Positions 53,168 through 62,848 are shown, counted from the stretch's first letter. The stretch: DNA of 64,000 nucleotides from VAZQ01 sp036557665 (GCA_036557665.1 DATBHG010000024.1:79980-143979), one strand, 5' to 3'. Numbers and translations: made by a program. Notes: generated from the sequence alone by a model not told the origin.

Positions 53168-56100
53168 CTATGCTGCTAGCGCGCCGAGCAATGCCTTGGC
53201 CTCCTTCAGATCCAGCGTGTCGAAGCCTTCGGTGAACCAGCCGTAGATCGGAGCGAGAAGATCGCGCGCATCATCCCGCCTACCCCCATCGCGCCAAAGC
53301 GTAGCAAGGTCCCGTGCGGCGCGAAGCTCAAGCGAGCGGGCGTGCTGGCTGCGCGCAATCATTAGGGCCTTCTGAAGTACGACCTGTGCATTTTCCGCCG
53401 CATTCACCGCGCCTTGGGCCATCAGTGCGTGTGCCTGCAAACGGAGAAACTCCCCTTCGAAAAGCCGTTCGTTTGTGCGTTCGGTGGTCTGCAAGCCCTT
53501 AGAAATGAAACCGAAAGCCGAGCTCAACTCACGGCGCTCTATGAGCGCTTCAGATAACAACAGGTAAAGTGCCGTGATCCCGAGCTGGTACTGCGCTCCA
53601 GCATAACCGCTCAACTCAGGCTGCGACACTGCCAGAGCAGACTCGTGCAAAACTGTGCAACTCCACCGGACAGCACTTGCCAGAGTACGCCAATGGCCGA
53701 AGCCATGTTCGTCGGACAACACCAGGCAACGCTCGGCGTGCGAATAGGCAACTTTGGGCTCGCGTCGCAGGGCGTGAAGAACCGACGCGTAATAAGAGGC
53801 ATACGCCCGTGTGTGCGGATGTGCGATGGCATCAGCCCGCTGTACGGCGGCAGCCATTCGCGCGGCAGCAAGGTCGGCATGGCCGAGCGCCCACAAGCCC
53901 CATGCCATGACAGATAAGCCTGCGGTTCCGGCATCCTGACCAGCAGTCCGTGTTGCCAGTTTCTCATCCTCGTCACATGCCTCGAACTCCGAGACATTGC
54001 GTTCAATCACTTTCCGTGCTTCGAGCAGGCGTCCCAACATCAGCAGAATTAACGCCTGGCCGCGCGTCGAGTTGACTAAAGCGGGTCGATGACCGCCGGC
54101 TTCGGCAAGTGCGACCGTTGCTGTTGCAGTATCGAGCGCTTCCCTCAACTCACCTCGTTGAGCATGCACAATGGTCAGCCAATGCATGACCTGCGGATAT
54201 TCAACAGGATGCCCGACCCGTTTGCACAGCTCGCGTGCACGAGTGAAGGTTTTCACTGCTTCGTCCGAAGTGGCGCCTTTGGTGGCGATCAGGCAGGGTC
54301 CCAGTGCGAATTGCAGATCGAGCTCAAGTCTGTCCTTCCCTGCTTCGTGGGGAAAACCGCTTATGGCCTCGATGCCCTGCTGCAAATGGGAGATTGCCTC
54401 GATGTTGGCCGATCGAGCGGCAGCGTTCTTGCCGGCTCGAAGGCGGTAGACCACCGATCTTTCCGGTCGACCGGCTTCCATAAAATGGTGCGCTAGAATT
54501 TCCGGCTGGGCATCGGTGGCGGTCGTAAATCGCTCTTCGAGCGCGCGGGCGATCCGCAGATGCAGCTCTTGGCGCTGTCCGCGCAACAAGGTGCCATAAG
54601 CGGTGTCCTGCACGAGCGCGTGCTTAAATAGGTACCCAGAGGAGGGTGGTACCCCCTGCTGAAAAACGAGACCGGTGCTTACGACCAGACGCAAAGCCTC
54701 ACGCAGCTCTGTCTCCGACAACTGGCAAACCGAGAGCAGCAGCTCATAAGAGAATTCGCGCCCAATCACGGCGCAGAGCTGCATCGTTGCCTTGGCGGCC
54801 GGGCCAAGTCGGTCGAGCCGCGCCATCAGCGAGGCGTGCAGGCTTGCAGGAACGGTCAGTCGCTCGGGGGTAGTTTCGGTATCGGCCTCCAGCACCGCCT
54901 TGGTCATCTCTTCCACAAACAGGGGAATTCCATCGGACCGCTCCACGACCTGCCTCATCACGTTTTCCGGCAGGTTCTTATTCCCCGCGAGGCTTGTGAT
55001 GATTGCCGCGACTTCGCGCTGCCCAAGCCGGTTAAGCATCAGGCTCGTCACGTGTGACTGGCCAGCCCACGGGGCGTGGAATTCTGGCCGGAAAGTTACA
55101 ATCAGCAGCGCCGGAAGACTCTTGATTTGGTCCACAGTCCGATTAAGCGCCTCCAAGCTCGTCGGATCGATCCAATGTACGTCCTCGAATATCATTAGCA
55201 CCGGCTGCTGGCTTGCCAGCGCTGCAAATTGTGTGACGAAGACCTCCAGCATTCCTTGCCGTCGCTGCTGCGGCGTCAGCTCCAACGCGGGATAGCGTCC
55301 GTCGTTTGGCAGCGACAACATCTCAGCAAAGAGCGCGGCATCCTTGATTGAAGCCGAGGTTCGCGCGAGGACCGCATCGAGCTTATCAAGTCTCGCTTGC
55401 ACAGCATCGTCGTGTGCCAGCCCGGCCGCACGCTCTATCTGCCCGATAATGGGATAAAGCGCACTGTCAGCGTGCTGCGGAGAGCACAAATAGCGCAGCC
55501 GGGTGTGCCGCTCGGCAGCGACACTTTCCAGCAGCGTGGCCGTGAGCCGTGATTTACCGATTCCCGGCTCCCCACAGAGCAGCACCACTTGGCCTTCGCC
55601 GCCCTTGGCTCTCACCCAGCGCCGCAATAGTAATTCGGATTCTTCTTCCCGTCCGACCAGGGCGGTCAGGCCGGTTGCATGCAGTGCGTCGAACCGGCTT
55701 TCCACGGACCTTGGCCGCAGCGCTGCCCACGCCCGCACAGGCTCAGCGATACCCTTGAGGTCTTTTGCCCCGAGGTCCACAAGCTCAAAAAGGTTGCCGA
55801 GGAACTTTCGCGTGCCTTCGGCGATAACAACCATGTTTGGCTCAGCGATGCCTTGCAGCCGCGCGGCTACGTTGGGTGTCTTGCCGACGATGCCGCGCTC
55901 CGGTGCGTTGCCCGAATCCATCAGGTCGCCGACGACAACGAGGCCGGTCGCAACGCCCACACGCGTTTGCAGCGACACGCGCGTCTTCAAGGCAGGCACC
56001 GCAGCGATCAATTCGAGCCCTGCACGGACCGCCCGCTCGGCATCATCCTCGTGGGCCTGCGGATAGCCAAAATAGACAAGTACACCGTCGCCCAGGTACT

Positions 56101-56491
56101 GGGCCACGTATCCGTCGCAGCGGCGCACGATCTCGGCGGCGCACTTTTGGTACGCCGAGATAACTTCTCGCAGGTCTTCCGGGTCCATGCGCGCGGAAAG
56201 CGCCGTTGAGCCGACCAGGTCGCAGAACATCACCGTGACTTGGCGTCGCTCGGCGCTGTCTTGGGGCTTCGGCTGGGCCAACACAGGCTGCAGCGACGGC
56301 GGGCCGGCACCACCAGCCAGCCCTGCGATCGCTGCCAAGATCTTTCGCCGGTGACCGAGCGAGACGCCAATCTCTTTGAGGTCCTGATCGGTCAGATGCG
56401 GGAGTACGGAGAAATCGATGTCGCTTTCGACAAAGCGCTGGGTATACTCGAACATACCGAGCTTATTGAGCCAGTCCGCGATCTGCTGCAT
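53168..56491 (-). CDS. SAM-domain / class III cyclase / AAA-ATPase / TPR protein
   Basis: 1107 residues. N-terminal SAM domain (1-58: IADWLNKLGMFEYTQRFVE...GHRRKIL), class III adenylate/guanylate cyclase (about 82-255), ATPase (Walker A CGEPGIGKS at 306-314, Walker B VLMIFEDVHWID) and TPR-like repeats. The cyclase site is intact: Asp91 (MFCDLVGST), Asp135 (YLGDGVLVYF), Asn207 and Arg211 (PNVAARLQ). Predicted to make cAMP or cGMP under control of the ATPase/TPR region. The C-terminus matches its winged-helix paralogue at 45325-48846 (GWFTEGFDTLDLKEA). Upstream of it 290 bases hold no gene. Confidence 0.92.
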   Translation of the reverse strand: MQQIADWLNKLGMFEYTQRFVESDIDFSVLPHLTDQDLKEIGVSLGHRRKILAAIAGLAGGAGPPSLQPVLAQPKPQDSAERRQVTVMFCDLVGSTALSARMDPEDLREVISAYQKCAAEIVRRCDGYVAQYLGDGVLVYFGYPQAHEDDAERAVRAGLELIAAVPALKTRVSLQTRVGVATGLVVVGDLMDSGNAPERGIVGKTPNVAARLQGIAEPNMVVIAEGTRKFLGNLFELVDLGAKDLKGIAEPVRAWAALRPRSVESRFDALHATGLTALVGREEESELLLRRWVRAKGGEGQVVLLCGEPGIGKSRLTATLLESVAAERHTRLRYLCSPQHADSALYPIIGQIERAAGLAHDDAVQARLDKLDAVLARTSASIKDAALFAEMLSLPNDGRYPALELTPQQRRQGMLEVFVTQFAALASQQPVLMIFEDVHWIDPTSLEALNRTVDQIKSLPALLIVTFRPEFHAPWAGQSHVTSLMLNRLGQREVAAIITSLAGNKNLPENVMRQVVERSDGIPLFVEEMTKAVLEADTETTPERLTVPASLHASLMARLDRLGPAAKATMQLCAVIGREFSYELLLSVCQLSETELREALRLVVSTGLVFQQGVPPSSGYLFKHALVQDTAYGTLLRGQRQELHLRIARALEERFTTATDAQPEILAHHFMEAGRPERSVVYRLRAGKNAAARSANIEAISHLQQGIEAISGFPHEAGKDRLELDLQFALGPCLIATKGATSDEAVKTFTRARELCKRVGHPVEYPQVMHWLTIVHAQRGELREALDTATATVALAEAGGHRPALVNSTRGQALILLMLGRLLEARKVIERNVSEFEACDEDEKLATRTAGQDAGTAGLSVMAWGLWALGHADLAAARMAAAVQRADAIAHPHTRAYASYYASVLHALRREPKVAYSHAERCLVLSDEHGFGHWRTLASAVRWSCTVLHESALAVSQPELSGYAGAQYQLGITALYLLLSEALIERRELSSAFGFISKGLQTTERTNERLFEGEFLRLQAHALMAQGAVNAAENAQVVLQKALMIARSQHARSLELRAARDLATLWRDGGRRDDARDLLAPIYGWFTEGFDTLDLKEAKALLGALAA

Positions 56492-56783
56492 TGTCGATTT
56501 TTACCGCGGGCCTAACCGTGATTTCTGGACAAGGGCGATAGCGAGTTTATCTCAAAACATTCCCCTGACCAGCAGCCCCCCCAATGTGCTGGCTGGCCAA
56601 GTCCACGAGCTTGCTATCTCCGAATCGGGTCGCAGATCGGAGCCATGCAGTGCAGCAAAAAAGCTTCTCTTCCACCAAGACGAAGAAGCTCGAGCTCGAC
56701 AAGTGGATTTGACCGTTACTCGACACCTACCCAAGAAGGGTGGCACACATCGTCTGTCTCGGCGGATGTCACACGCCCCCCTT

Positions 56784-57443
56784 TCAGAGCGGTGCCATCG
56801 TTTGCGCGCCCGGCTGCCGCAGCGGGTGCGCCAGCGTAAACGCCTCGATCTGCATGCAGGCATCATAGATGCGCCGTGCCGTCGGATAAGCCGCGGGATC
56901 GCGGTCACATAGCATCTTCGCACTGGTCAGGTGCGCGACTAGGCAGATATCGGCGATGGTTGGCTGGTCGCCGCGGCAGAAGTGCCCGGTACGCGGGTCA
57001 CGCGCCAATACGTCTTCAATCGCGCGACTGCCCACATCCAGCCACTGCCGCAGCCAATTCACCCGCGAGGGCTCGTCCAGAGGAAGCTCCTGTCCGAGAT
57101 ATTTTCGCACCCGGGGGACAATAAACGGATGCACGTCCATAGCCACCATCTGAGCAAGCGCTCGCACGTGCGCTCGTGCACGCAAATCCACTGGCATGAG
57201 CGGGGGTTGCGGGTAGCTCTCTTCGAGGTATTCGAGGATCGCAAGCGATTGCATCAACGGCGGCCCCTCGCCGTCCAGCAACGTGGGGACAACCATCTCT
57301 GGATTGAGCGCCCTGTAGGCTTGGTCGAATTGATCGCCCTTAAGCAAATCGAGCGAAACCGTCTCGGCGACAAGCCCTTTCATGCGTAACGCGATCCGCA
57401 CACGAAACGAGGCTTGCGATCGCCAGTAAGTGTAGAGCTTCAT
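56784..57443 (-). CDS. maleylacetoacetate/maleylpyruvate isomerase (GST zeta class)
   Basis: 219 residues. N-terminus MKLYTYWRSQASFRVRIAL carries the zeta-class motif in the form S-x-A-S-x-R-V-R-I-A-L; MVVPTLLDGEGPPLMQSLAILEYLEE and the C-terminal PTIADICLVAHL follow. Isomerises the ring-cleavage product of gentisate or homogentisate with glutathione as cofactor. Two gentisate-dioxygenase-type genes lie in this window, so a gentisate role fits best. No fumarylpyruvate hydrolase is visible. Confidence 0.88.
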   Translation of the reverse strand: MKLYTYWRSQASFRVRIALRMKGLVAETVSLDLLKGDQFDQAYRALNPEMVVPTLLDGEGPPLMQSLAILEYLEESYPQPPLMPVDLRARAHVRALAQMVAMDVHPFIVPRVRKYLGQELPLDEPSRVNWLRQWLDVGSRAIEDVLARDPRTGHFCRGDQPTIADICLVAHLTSAKMLCDRDPAAYPTARRIYDACMQIEAFTLAHPLRQPGAQTMAPL

Positions 57444-57613
57444 TCGAGACGACTTTGAGCCCGGACTACTTCAGCGCCTTCGGAGCCTGGATCATTTGGG
57501 CAACCGCTTCAGACCTCAGCAGCAATGCTATGGACTTGTTCTGAGGACGTCGGCCAGGATCGAGTTCAATTCCCCCGATTTCGTCGGGCCGTATCGTTGA
57601 GTTCGGAAAGAGC

Positions 57614-57855
57614 TCATGGCGCGCCCGCCATCATAAGAGTGGGAACGCGGGAGAGCTCCGCATTCATTTCGAGCGCGGCATTATCGGACGTCCAGTCAAT
57701 CGTGTCGCGGTAAGCCTGCATGAAGCGGCGCACCGCCTCCGCGCATGTGATGAGCGTCTCAGGTCGTGGCCAGCCCCAAACCTGCCCTCCGACGCTGGTC
57801 CGCTCCTCGCTCAGGACCGGCCGTAACGGACGCGACTCGGCATGGGACCACCTCG
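57614..57855 (-). pseudogene. possible remnant of an NMT1/THI5-like binding protein
   Basis: The 464-base gap between the isomerase and the binding-protein gene has one suggestive minus-strand reading: PRPETLITCAEAVRRFMQAY followed by RDTIDWTSDNAALEMNAELSRVP and a stop. The pattern resembles the C-terminal region of nitrate/taurine/riboflavin-type (NMT1) receptors. It is closed upstream by a stop near 57856. The rest of the gap shows nothing recognisable. Assignment is tentative. Confidence 0.35.
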
Positions 57856-57907
57856 TCTACACGTCCACTTGATCCGCGCTTCGCTCTGCGGGGGCGGATT
57901 AACGAGC

Positions 57908-59176
57908 TTATCCCAACGCCTTCTCGTAGGGATAAATGATGCTACCGGTCTTCTGCTCGGCGGGCGTGAGCACGCTCTGATAGCTCATGCCGCGCCAAGT
58001 CTCGAGGTTCGCGGCTTCGGTGATGCCGTGATACTGGACCTGCAGCATCGCAGATTTGGTCCATTCGCCGTTTTTGCCGAACTTGATACCTGACGCCATG
58101 ATGGTGTTGAACTCGTGGGTGCGCAGATAATCGGCAATCTTGTCGTCGTTGACGCTCTTCGATCCCGTGATCCCGTCCGCGAGCACCTGCAGATAGGCAT
58201 ATCCCCAGCCGCCCAGGTAATAGCCGAGCGGATCGATGCCGTGCGCACGCGCTTGGTATTTCTTGAAGAAGTCCGCGGCCGGAGCCATCAGTTTCGCTGA
58301 GGGCACCCAAGTTTCATAATTCACGATGCCGTTGAGCTTGGACTTGAGCTTGCTCTTGATAGCGGTGTACTGCAGTCCGACCATGCCGCCGCCCATCATC
58401 TTTGGTTTGAGGCCGAGCTCACTGGCGGACTGCAGCATGCCGACCGAGCTATTTGGGTACGAGCAAATCAACACGAGATCCGGACTGGTAGCCTGGATCG
58501 CTCGAATAATCGGCGAGAAGTCGGTCGTGCTCGGCGGGTAGGTTTTGTCGTACACGATCTTGAAGCCATACTTTTTTATGTTGTCTCGGCCGCCATCCGC
58601 TGCGTTGCGCGAGAACTCGGCGTCCTCGGCCGCTATCGCAACCGTTTCCGGCTTTGGATTCTGCGCGGCCGCCATCTGGAAGAAGCCTTCACTGAACGAC
58701 TCCTTAGGCGCCGGGCCGGACGGCAGCATGGAGAAGTATTTCGGGTAGTGGAACTCACCGTTCGCATCGAGCGCGAACAGACCGATAAACACCTTGCCCT
58801 TTTGCATGACAGCGGGAATGGCCGGGGCCACCATGTTCGTCCCGTACGGGCCGATGACGAGGTCAACCTTGTCGACGTCAAGCAGCTTCGTGTAGATGGC
58901 GGGCACATTCTCGGGTTTGGTCTGGTCGTCGTAATAGATAAGCTTGACGGGCCGGCTTAGCAGGCCGCCTTTGGCGTTGGTCTCTTCTTCCCAGATCTGA
59001 GCGCCGAGCAACGCCTGCTGGCCGGCTCCCGCAAGCGAGCCGGTCTGCGCCATGCTGAAGCCGATCTTGATGGGTTCACCGCCCTGCGCAAAGGCGGGCG
59101 TTGCGGCCAGTGCGGGCGAAATCAGGGCGGCGCCGATCCCGGCGTTGATGCTGCGTCGCGTTACTTGATTGCTCAT
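57908..59176 (-). CDS. orphan LIV-type ABC substrate-binding protein
   Basis: 422 residues with a signal peptide ending AFAQG. GEPIKIGFSMAQTGSLAGAGQ opens the type I periplasmic fold. Strongly similar along its length to the receptor at 25951-27240 (shared IWEEE-NAKGGLL-RPVKL-YYDD and KTYPPST segments), yet no permease or ATPase genes adjoin, so it may use another transporter. AGGAAA precedes the start. Context suggests an aromatic-acid ligand. Confidence 0.92.
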   Translation of the reverse strand: MSNQVTRRSINAGIGAALISPALAATPAFAQGGEPIKIGFSMAQTGSLAGAGQQALLGAQIWEEETNAKGGLLSRPVKLIYYDDQTKPENVPAIYTKLLDVDKVDLVIGPYGTNMVAPAIPAVMQKGKVFIGLFALDANGEFHYPKYFSMLPSGPAPKESFSEGFFQMAAAQNPKPETVAIAAEDAEFSRNAADGGRDNIKKYGFKIVYDKTYPPSTTDFSPIIRAIQATSPDLVLICSYPNSSVGMLQSASELGLKPKMMGGGMVGLQYTAIKSKLKSKLNGIVNYETWVPSAKLMAPAADFFKKYQARAHGIDPLGYYLGGWGYAYLQVLADGITGSKSVNDDKIADYLRTHEFNTIMASGIKFGKNGEWTKSAMLQVQYHGITEAANLETWRGMSYQSVLTPAEQKTGSIIYPYEKALG

Positions 59177-59281
59177 GGGTTTCCTCCAGAAAGTGGGTTC
59201 TCAATTCATGACACCTTGGTCATGACCCTTGGCACCCTGGCAGTACGCCCAGTGCCGAGCATGACGCACAGGGTCGCGCCC

Positions 59282-59760
59282 CAGCATGGCCTGCTTTGCC
59301 GCCCGAGAAAAGAGAGGGATGGAGAGCGCGGCAATCTGCCCAACCGGCCGACAACGTCGGGCCTGACCGGCACGCGGCTGTTTCAGCCGGCGCGCTAATG
59401 CCGATCAGTGTGATGATCGAGGTAGCGGCCGAGCTTGGAAGAGGTTGCGGCTCCAGTGCTTGGATCTTCACCAATCTAGCGGTGCAAAACTGGGTTATCG
59501 GCATGCATCATCCCCAAGCACAGGAGAATGTCTGGGGAACGCAGCACAATGCGCTTGCGGTTTCTTCGTTTCCGACTCAGGGCGGCACCGGGTGCTATGT
59601 CGAGGGCTGGCTTATACTCGACGGCATCTGGAGCTTCGCAAGCGGAAGCGATTTTGCTGATTGGGACTGTCCGAGGACCGCAGTGTTGTAAACGTTCAAG
59701 CCGATGACCCCGGCCCTGACAAATGCGGGCCGCGGGTCGGGTTCATGGCGCCGCACGCCG
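59282..59760 (+). pseudogene. broken flavin-dependent monooxygenase (HsaA/HpaC2-like)
   Basis: Plus-strand similarity to the acyl-CoA-dehydrogenase-fold oxygenases such as HsaA and p-hydroxyphenylacetate hydroxylase C2 is spread over three frames: LTGTRLFQPAR (59398 frame), then IEVAAELGRGCGSSAWIF and SQGGTGCY-like ILDGIWSFASGSDFADW (59400-59665), then SVVNVQADDPGP and RVGFM (to about 59760). Two frameshifts and loss of the C-terminal two thirds make it non-functional. It occupies the whole gap between the orphan LIV receptor and the cupin dioxygenase. Confidence 0.75.
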
Positions 59761-59776
59761 CGCGCGCTCGGTCCAG

Positions 59777-60991
59777 TCAGTGCACGAGCTCGGTCACCTC
59801 GCCGCTCTTGGATCGACCCTGGGCATAATACTGGCCGATGTTTTTCATCAAAGCCCCGTCCGACACCGAGTAGACGACCGCATCCTCCTTTCCGGTGTTG
59901 ATGTGGCGCCGCCACAGGAAATTCGGAACGACGAAGATGTCGTTCTGCGTCCAATCGAACCGCTTGCCGCCGACCTCGGTCGCGCCGCTGCCCTCGATCA
60001 CCACGTAAAATGTGCCGGCCGTCGCGCGTTTGAGCTCGGTCTCCTCGCCCGGACGCAGCAGCTGCGCGGAATAATTGAGCGTCCTGAACACCGGCTCGCC
60101 CGTCACCGGGTTGACGAAATCGATCTTGATCCCCTCGTAGGGATCGCCCTTCTCCTTACGAAGGCTGTGCAAAGTCTCGTGCACGTCGGCGCCGCGATAA
60201 TGAATGAGCGGCGCCGGACTGCGCCCAACCCCAAGCTGGTGGCTGACGAATGTCGGCAGCATGCCGCCCTTGCCATACAGCCGGCGCGAGTAGCCATCGG
60301 TATGCCTCGTAGGCTGCACCGGCGCATTGCCTTGTACGCCGGGCATGTTGTGGTCGACCCACGCCGCGTCCAGGAACTCCATGAGCGGCCAGTCCAGCAT
60401 GTCGATCCAGATCACCGGCTCGCTCGAATCGTTGCCGTGGTCGTGCCAGGTCCCGTTGGGCGTGAGGATGAGGTCGCCGCGGGTCGCATCACAACGCTCA
60501 CCCTCGACGACGGTATAGCCGCCTTTCTCCGACAGGATGGTCCGGCTCGCGTTTGGAGAATGCAGATGGACCGGAGCTACGTCGCCCGGATTGTAGATCG
60601 AAATCGCGCACCGGATCGTATTCGTTACCTGCAGCCTGCCGTTCAGCCCCGGGTTGAGCAGGAGAATGCTCTGCCGATCGGCAAACTCGATCGGCGAGAC
60701 GTCGGCCTTGCGCGCGATCTCCGAGATACGGTGCAGATAGGGGCTGAAATCATTCCACTTCCACATATGCGCAAGCGTCTTCATCTGGCCTGCGGCGACG
60801 CGGCCGGAGGCCAATTGTCCGCTGCCTTCACCGCCGGTCTGGCTGAACCACGGTCGCTGCGCCGGTGCGTTCGCCTGGGTACGCACCCAGATATTGTGCT
60901 TGGCGGCCTCCGCGTTGATCGCTTCCATCAGCTCGCGGGCTTTGTTGGAAAGGCCGGAGGGAGCTTTCATCTGCGGCGCTGCAGCGGTCAT
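59777..60991 (-). CDS. gentisate/hydroxynaphthoate-type ring-cleavage dioxygenase (bicupin)
   Basis: 404 residues from ATG 60991 with AGGAGA seven bases upstream. First cupin: DVAPVHLHSPNASRTILSEKGGYTVVEGE with HxH, and NGTWHDHGND; second cupin: AGTFYVVIEGSGATEVGG. Longer than the relative at 42978-44018 by an N-terminal extension, resembling salicylate 1,2-dioxygenase or 1-hydroxy-2-naphthoate dioxygenase. Opens an aromatic ring with O2 and Fe(II). Exact substrate not decidable. Confidence 0.85.
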   Translation of the reverse strand: MTAAAPQMKAPSGLSNKARELMEAINAEAAKHNIWVRTQANAPAQRPWFSQTGGEGSGQLASGRVAAGQMKTLAHMWKWNDFSPYLHRISEIARKADVSPIEFADRQSILLLNPGLNGRLQVTNTIRCAISIYNPGDVAPVHLHSPNASRTILSEKGGYTVVEGERCDATRGDLILTPNGTWHDHGNDSSEPVIWIDMLDWPLMEFLDAAWVDHNMPGVQGNAPVQPTRHTDGYSRRLYGKGGMLPTFVSHQLGVGRSPAPLIHYRGADVHETLHSLRKEKGDPYEGIKIDFVNPVTGEPVFRTLNYSAQLLRPGEETELKRATAGTFYVVIEGSGATEVGGKRFDWTQNDIFVVPNFLWRRHINTGKEDAVVYSVSDGALMKNIGQYYAQGRSKSGEVTELVH

Positions 60992-61146
60992 GACGTCTTC
61001 TCCTGAGGGACGGATACCTTGCTCGTTACCTATGTCCACTATGCCTCAAAGGCGAGGCTGTAAGCCACAACGGAAACTCCAGCGGGGTATGACAGCGCCG
61101 CTTGCCCCGGCCTCAAGCTCCATGCCGCCGCGGCTCCCGCTTTCCA

Positions 61147-61929
61147 CTATCCGCTCAGGAACTCGCGAACCGCGCGGTTGAAGCCTTCCGGCTGGTCGAG
61201 ATTGGAGATGTGGCCGGCGCCGGCGAGCTCCACGTAACGCGAGCCCGGCAGGGCTTGATGCAGCTTGCGCATGGCCGCTGGGGTTACCCCATCCCTTTCC
61301 CCGACCAGGAAGAGAACCGGCCGCTTCACGGTTCCGACCGCCTCGGCGTAGTTATGGTCGGCGAGCGCCGCGGCGCACCCAACAAATCCGGTCGCGGGCG
61401 TGCTGCCGATCATGTTCCGCACCTGGTCGAGATAGGGGGGATTGGCCTGGATCACATCCGCGGGAAACCAGCGCGCGATCGTGGGCTCGATCAGAGCCTC
61501 CATCCCCTGTTTTTGGGCCACGGCGATGCGCTCTTCCCACTGCTGCGCGCTGGCCGGGGTCGATTGGCAGCCAGAATCGCACACGATCACCCGGTCGAGC
61601 CGCTCCGGATGCTTCTCCGCCATGCCGAGGGCAGTCGCTCCTCCCATCGAGAGGCCGGCGAAATGCGCCTTCGAGATGGAGAGAGCATCCATCAGGCCTA
61701 GCGCATCGGCGATCAAGGTTTCGAAGCTGTAGCGCCCAGCGGGCGCCTCGGTGCCGCCATGGCCGCGCTGATCGTAACGCAGCACGCGAAATGCCGGTTT
61801 GAATTCGCGTGCCTGATCCTCCCAGGACTCGAGGTTCGTCGCGAGCGAATTGCTCCAGATGAGCCAGGGCGCCCCCTCCGGACCGTCGATACGGCAGTTG
61901 ATGGCGATTCCGTTGGCCTTGACCTGCAT
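61147..61929 (-). CDS. 3-oxoadipate enol-lactonase-like hydrolase (PcaD type)
   Basis: 260 residues from ATG 61929 with AAGGAGGG ribosome site. Alpha/beta hydrolase with Ser94 in HFAGLSMGGATALG, Asp in LVGERDGVTP and His in GAGHISNLDQP. The opening MQVKANGIAINCRIDGPEGAPWLIWSNSLATNLESW is close to PcaD of the beta-ketoadipate pathway. No other pca genes adjoin, so a different lactone or ester is possible. 11 bases after the next hydrolase gene. Confidence 0.88.
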   Translation of the reverse strand: MQVKANGIAINCRIDGPEGAPWLIWSNSLATNLESWEDQAREFKPAFRVLRYDQRGHGGTEAPAGRYSFETLIADALGLMDALSISKAHFAGLSMGGATALGMAEKHPERLDRVIVCDSGCQSTPASAQQWEERIAVAQKQGMEALIEPTIARWFPADVIQANPPYLDQVRNMIGSTPATGFVGCAAALADHNYAEAVGTVKRPVLFLVGERDGVTPAAMRKLHQALPGSRYVELAGAGHISNLDQPEGFNRAVREFLSG

Positions 61930-61940
61930 TTGCCCCTCCT

Positions 61941-62774
61941 TCAGCCGGCGCGCTGGTGGCTTCCAGCAGAATCGTGACCGCTCCGCTGAGCGCCGGCTTG
62001 CTCCTCGAGGAAATCTTCGAGCAGCGCAAGCAATGCGCCGGGTGCATGCGCCGGCATCATATGGACGGCATCGATCAGCTCGAAGCGCGCCCCCGGGATG
62101 CTTCGTGCAAACTGTTCGCTCGCCGCCGGCAGACGCACCTGATCGAAGCGGCCTGCGACTACCAGGGTCGGGCAACGCACTTCTGTGCCCAGATGCGCAA
62201 CATTCGGCCGCGCGATGGCGCGGTTCATCGCGGCGAAGCACACAGGATCATGTGCAAGATAGCGTGCGCGGTAAGCAGCGTACGAGGCGTGGTCTCCGAT
62301 ATTCGGCGGCCAGGATTTGTCCAGCGTGAAGGGGATTGCCGCGCGCATGCCCTCACGCTCCGCAAGCGCGGCGCGCTCCTCCAGCGCCGCCACCCGGCTC
62401 GGATCGGCACCGGTGAAGGGATTGCAGAAGACGAAACTCGCAATGCGGTCGGGATGCCGCGTCATGTAGAGCAGCGCCTGCATGGTCGCTGCGGCAACGG
62501 TGACGAAGTGATAAGGCGGGGCAAGCGCGAGCCCCTCGAGAACAGCTGCAAGGTCTGCCACCAGAAGCTCGGTGGTGATCGGCTGGCGCACCTTTTCCGA
62601 CAGCCCCGAGCCGCGCTGATCATGGCGCAGAACCCGGTAGTGCTGTTTCAGGACGGGGAACAGACCGTCCCAGCTCTCGAGTGTCCCGCCCATCTCGTGC
62701 AACAGGACCAGCGCAGGACCCTGACCGGCAATCTGGTAATGAATGCTTATGCCGTTGGCGTCCAACCAGGGCAC
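61941..62774 (-). CDS. alpha/beta-hydrolase fold protein lacking the nucleophile serine
   Basis: 277 residues from a GTG at 62774, preceded by AGGAG. The fold is clear: oxyanion HEMGG near residue 26, HDQRGSGLSE near 51, LVVAGRFDQVRLP and a C-terminal VHMMPAHAPGAL. At the nucleophile elbow, where GxSxGG is expected, the protein reads VTVAAATMQ, so position 94 is Ala. Either a non-catalytic relative or an enzyme of different chemistry. Co-transcribed with the PcaD-like gene. Confidence 0.85.
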   Translation of the reverse strand: MPWLDANGISIHYQIAGQGPALVLLHEMGGTLESWDGLFPVLKQHYRVLRHDQRGSGLSEKVRQPITTELLVADLAAVLEGLALAPPYHFVTVAAATMQALLYMTRHPDRIASFVFCNPFTGADPSRVAALEERAALAEREGMRAAIPFTLDKSWPPNIGDHASYAAYRARYLAHDPVCFAAMNRAIARPNVAHLGTEVRCPTLVVAGRFDQVRLPAASEQFARSIPGARFELIDAVHMMPAHAPGALLALLEDFLEEQAGAQRSGHDSAGSHQRAG

Positions 62775-62848
62775 GGTCGTTGCTCCTTGCACGCAGGATC
62801 GGGGCGTCATAGAGGCATGGGAAGCAGCAAAATTCAACACGCCGAGCG

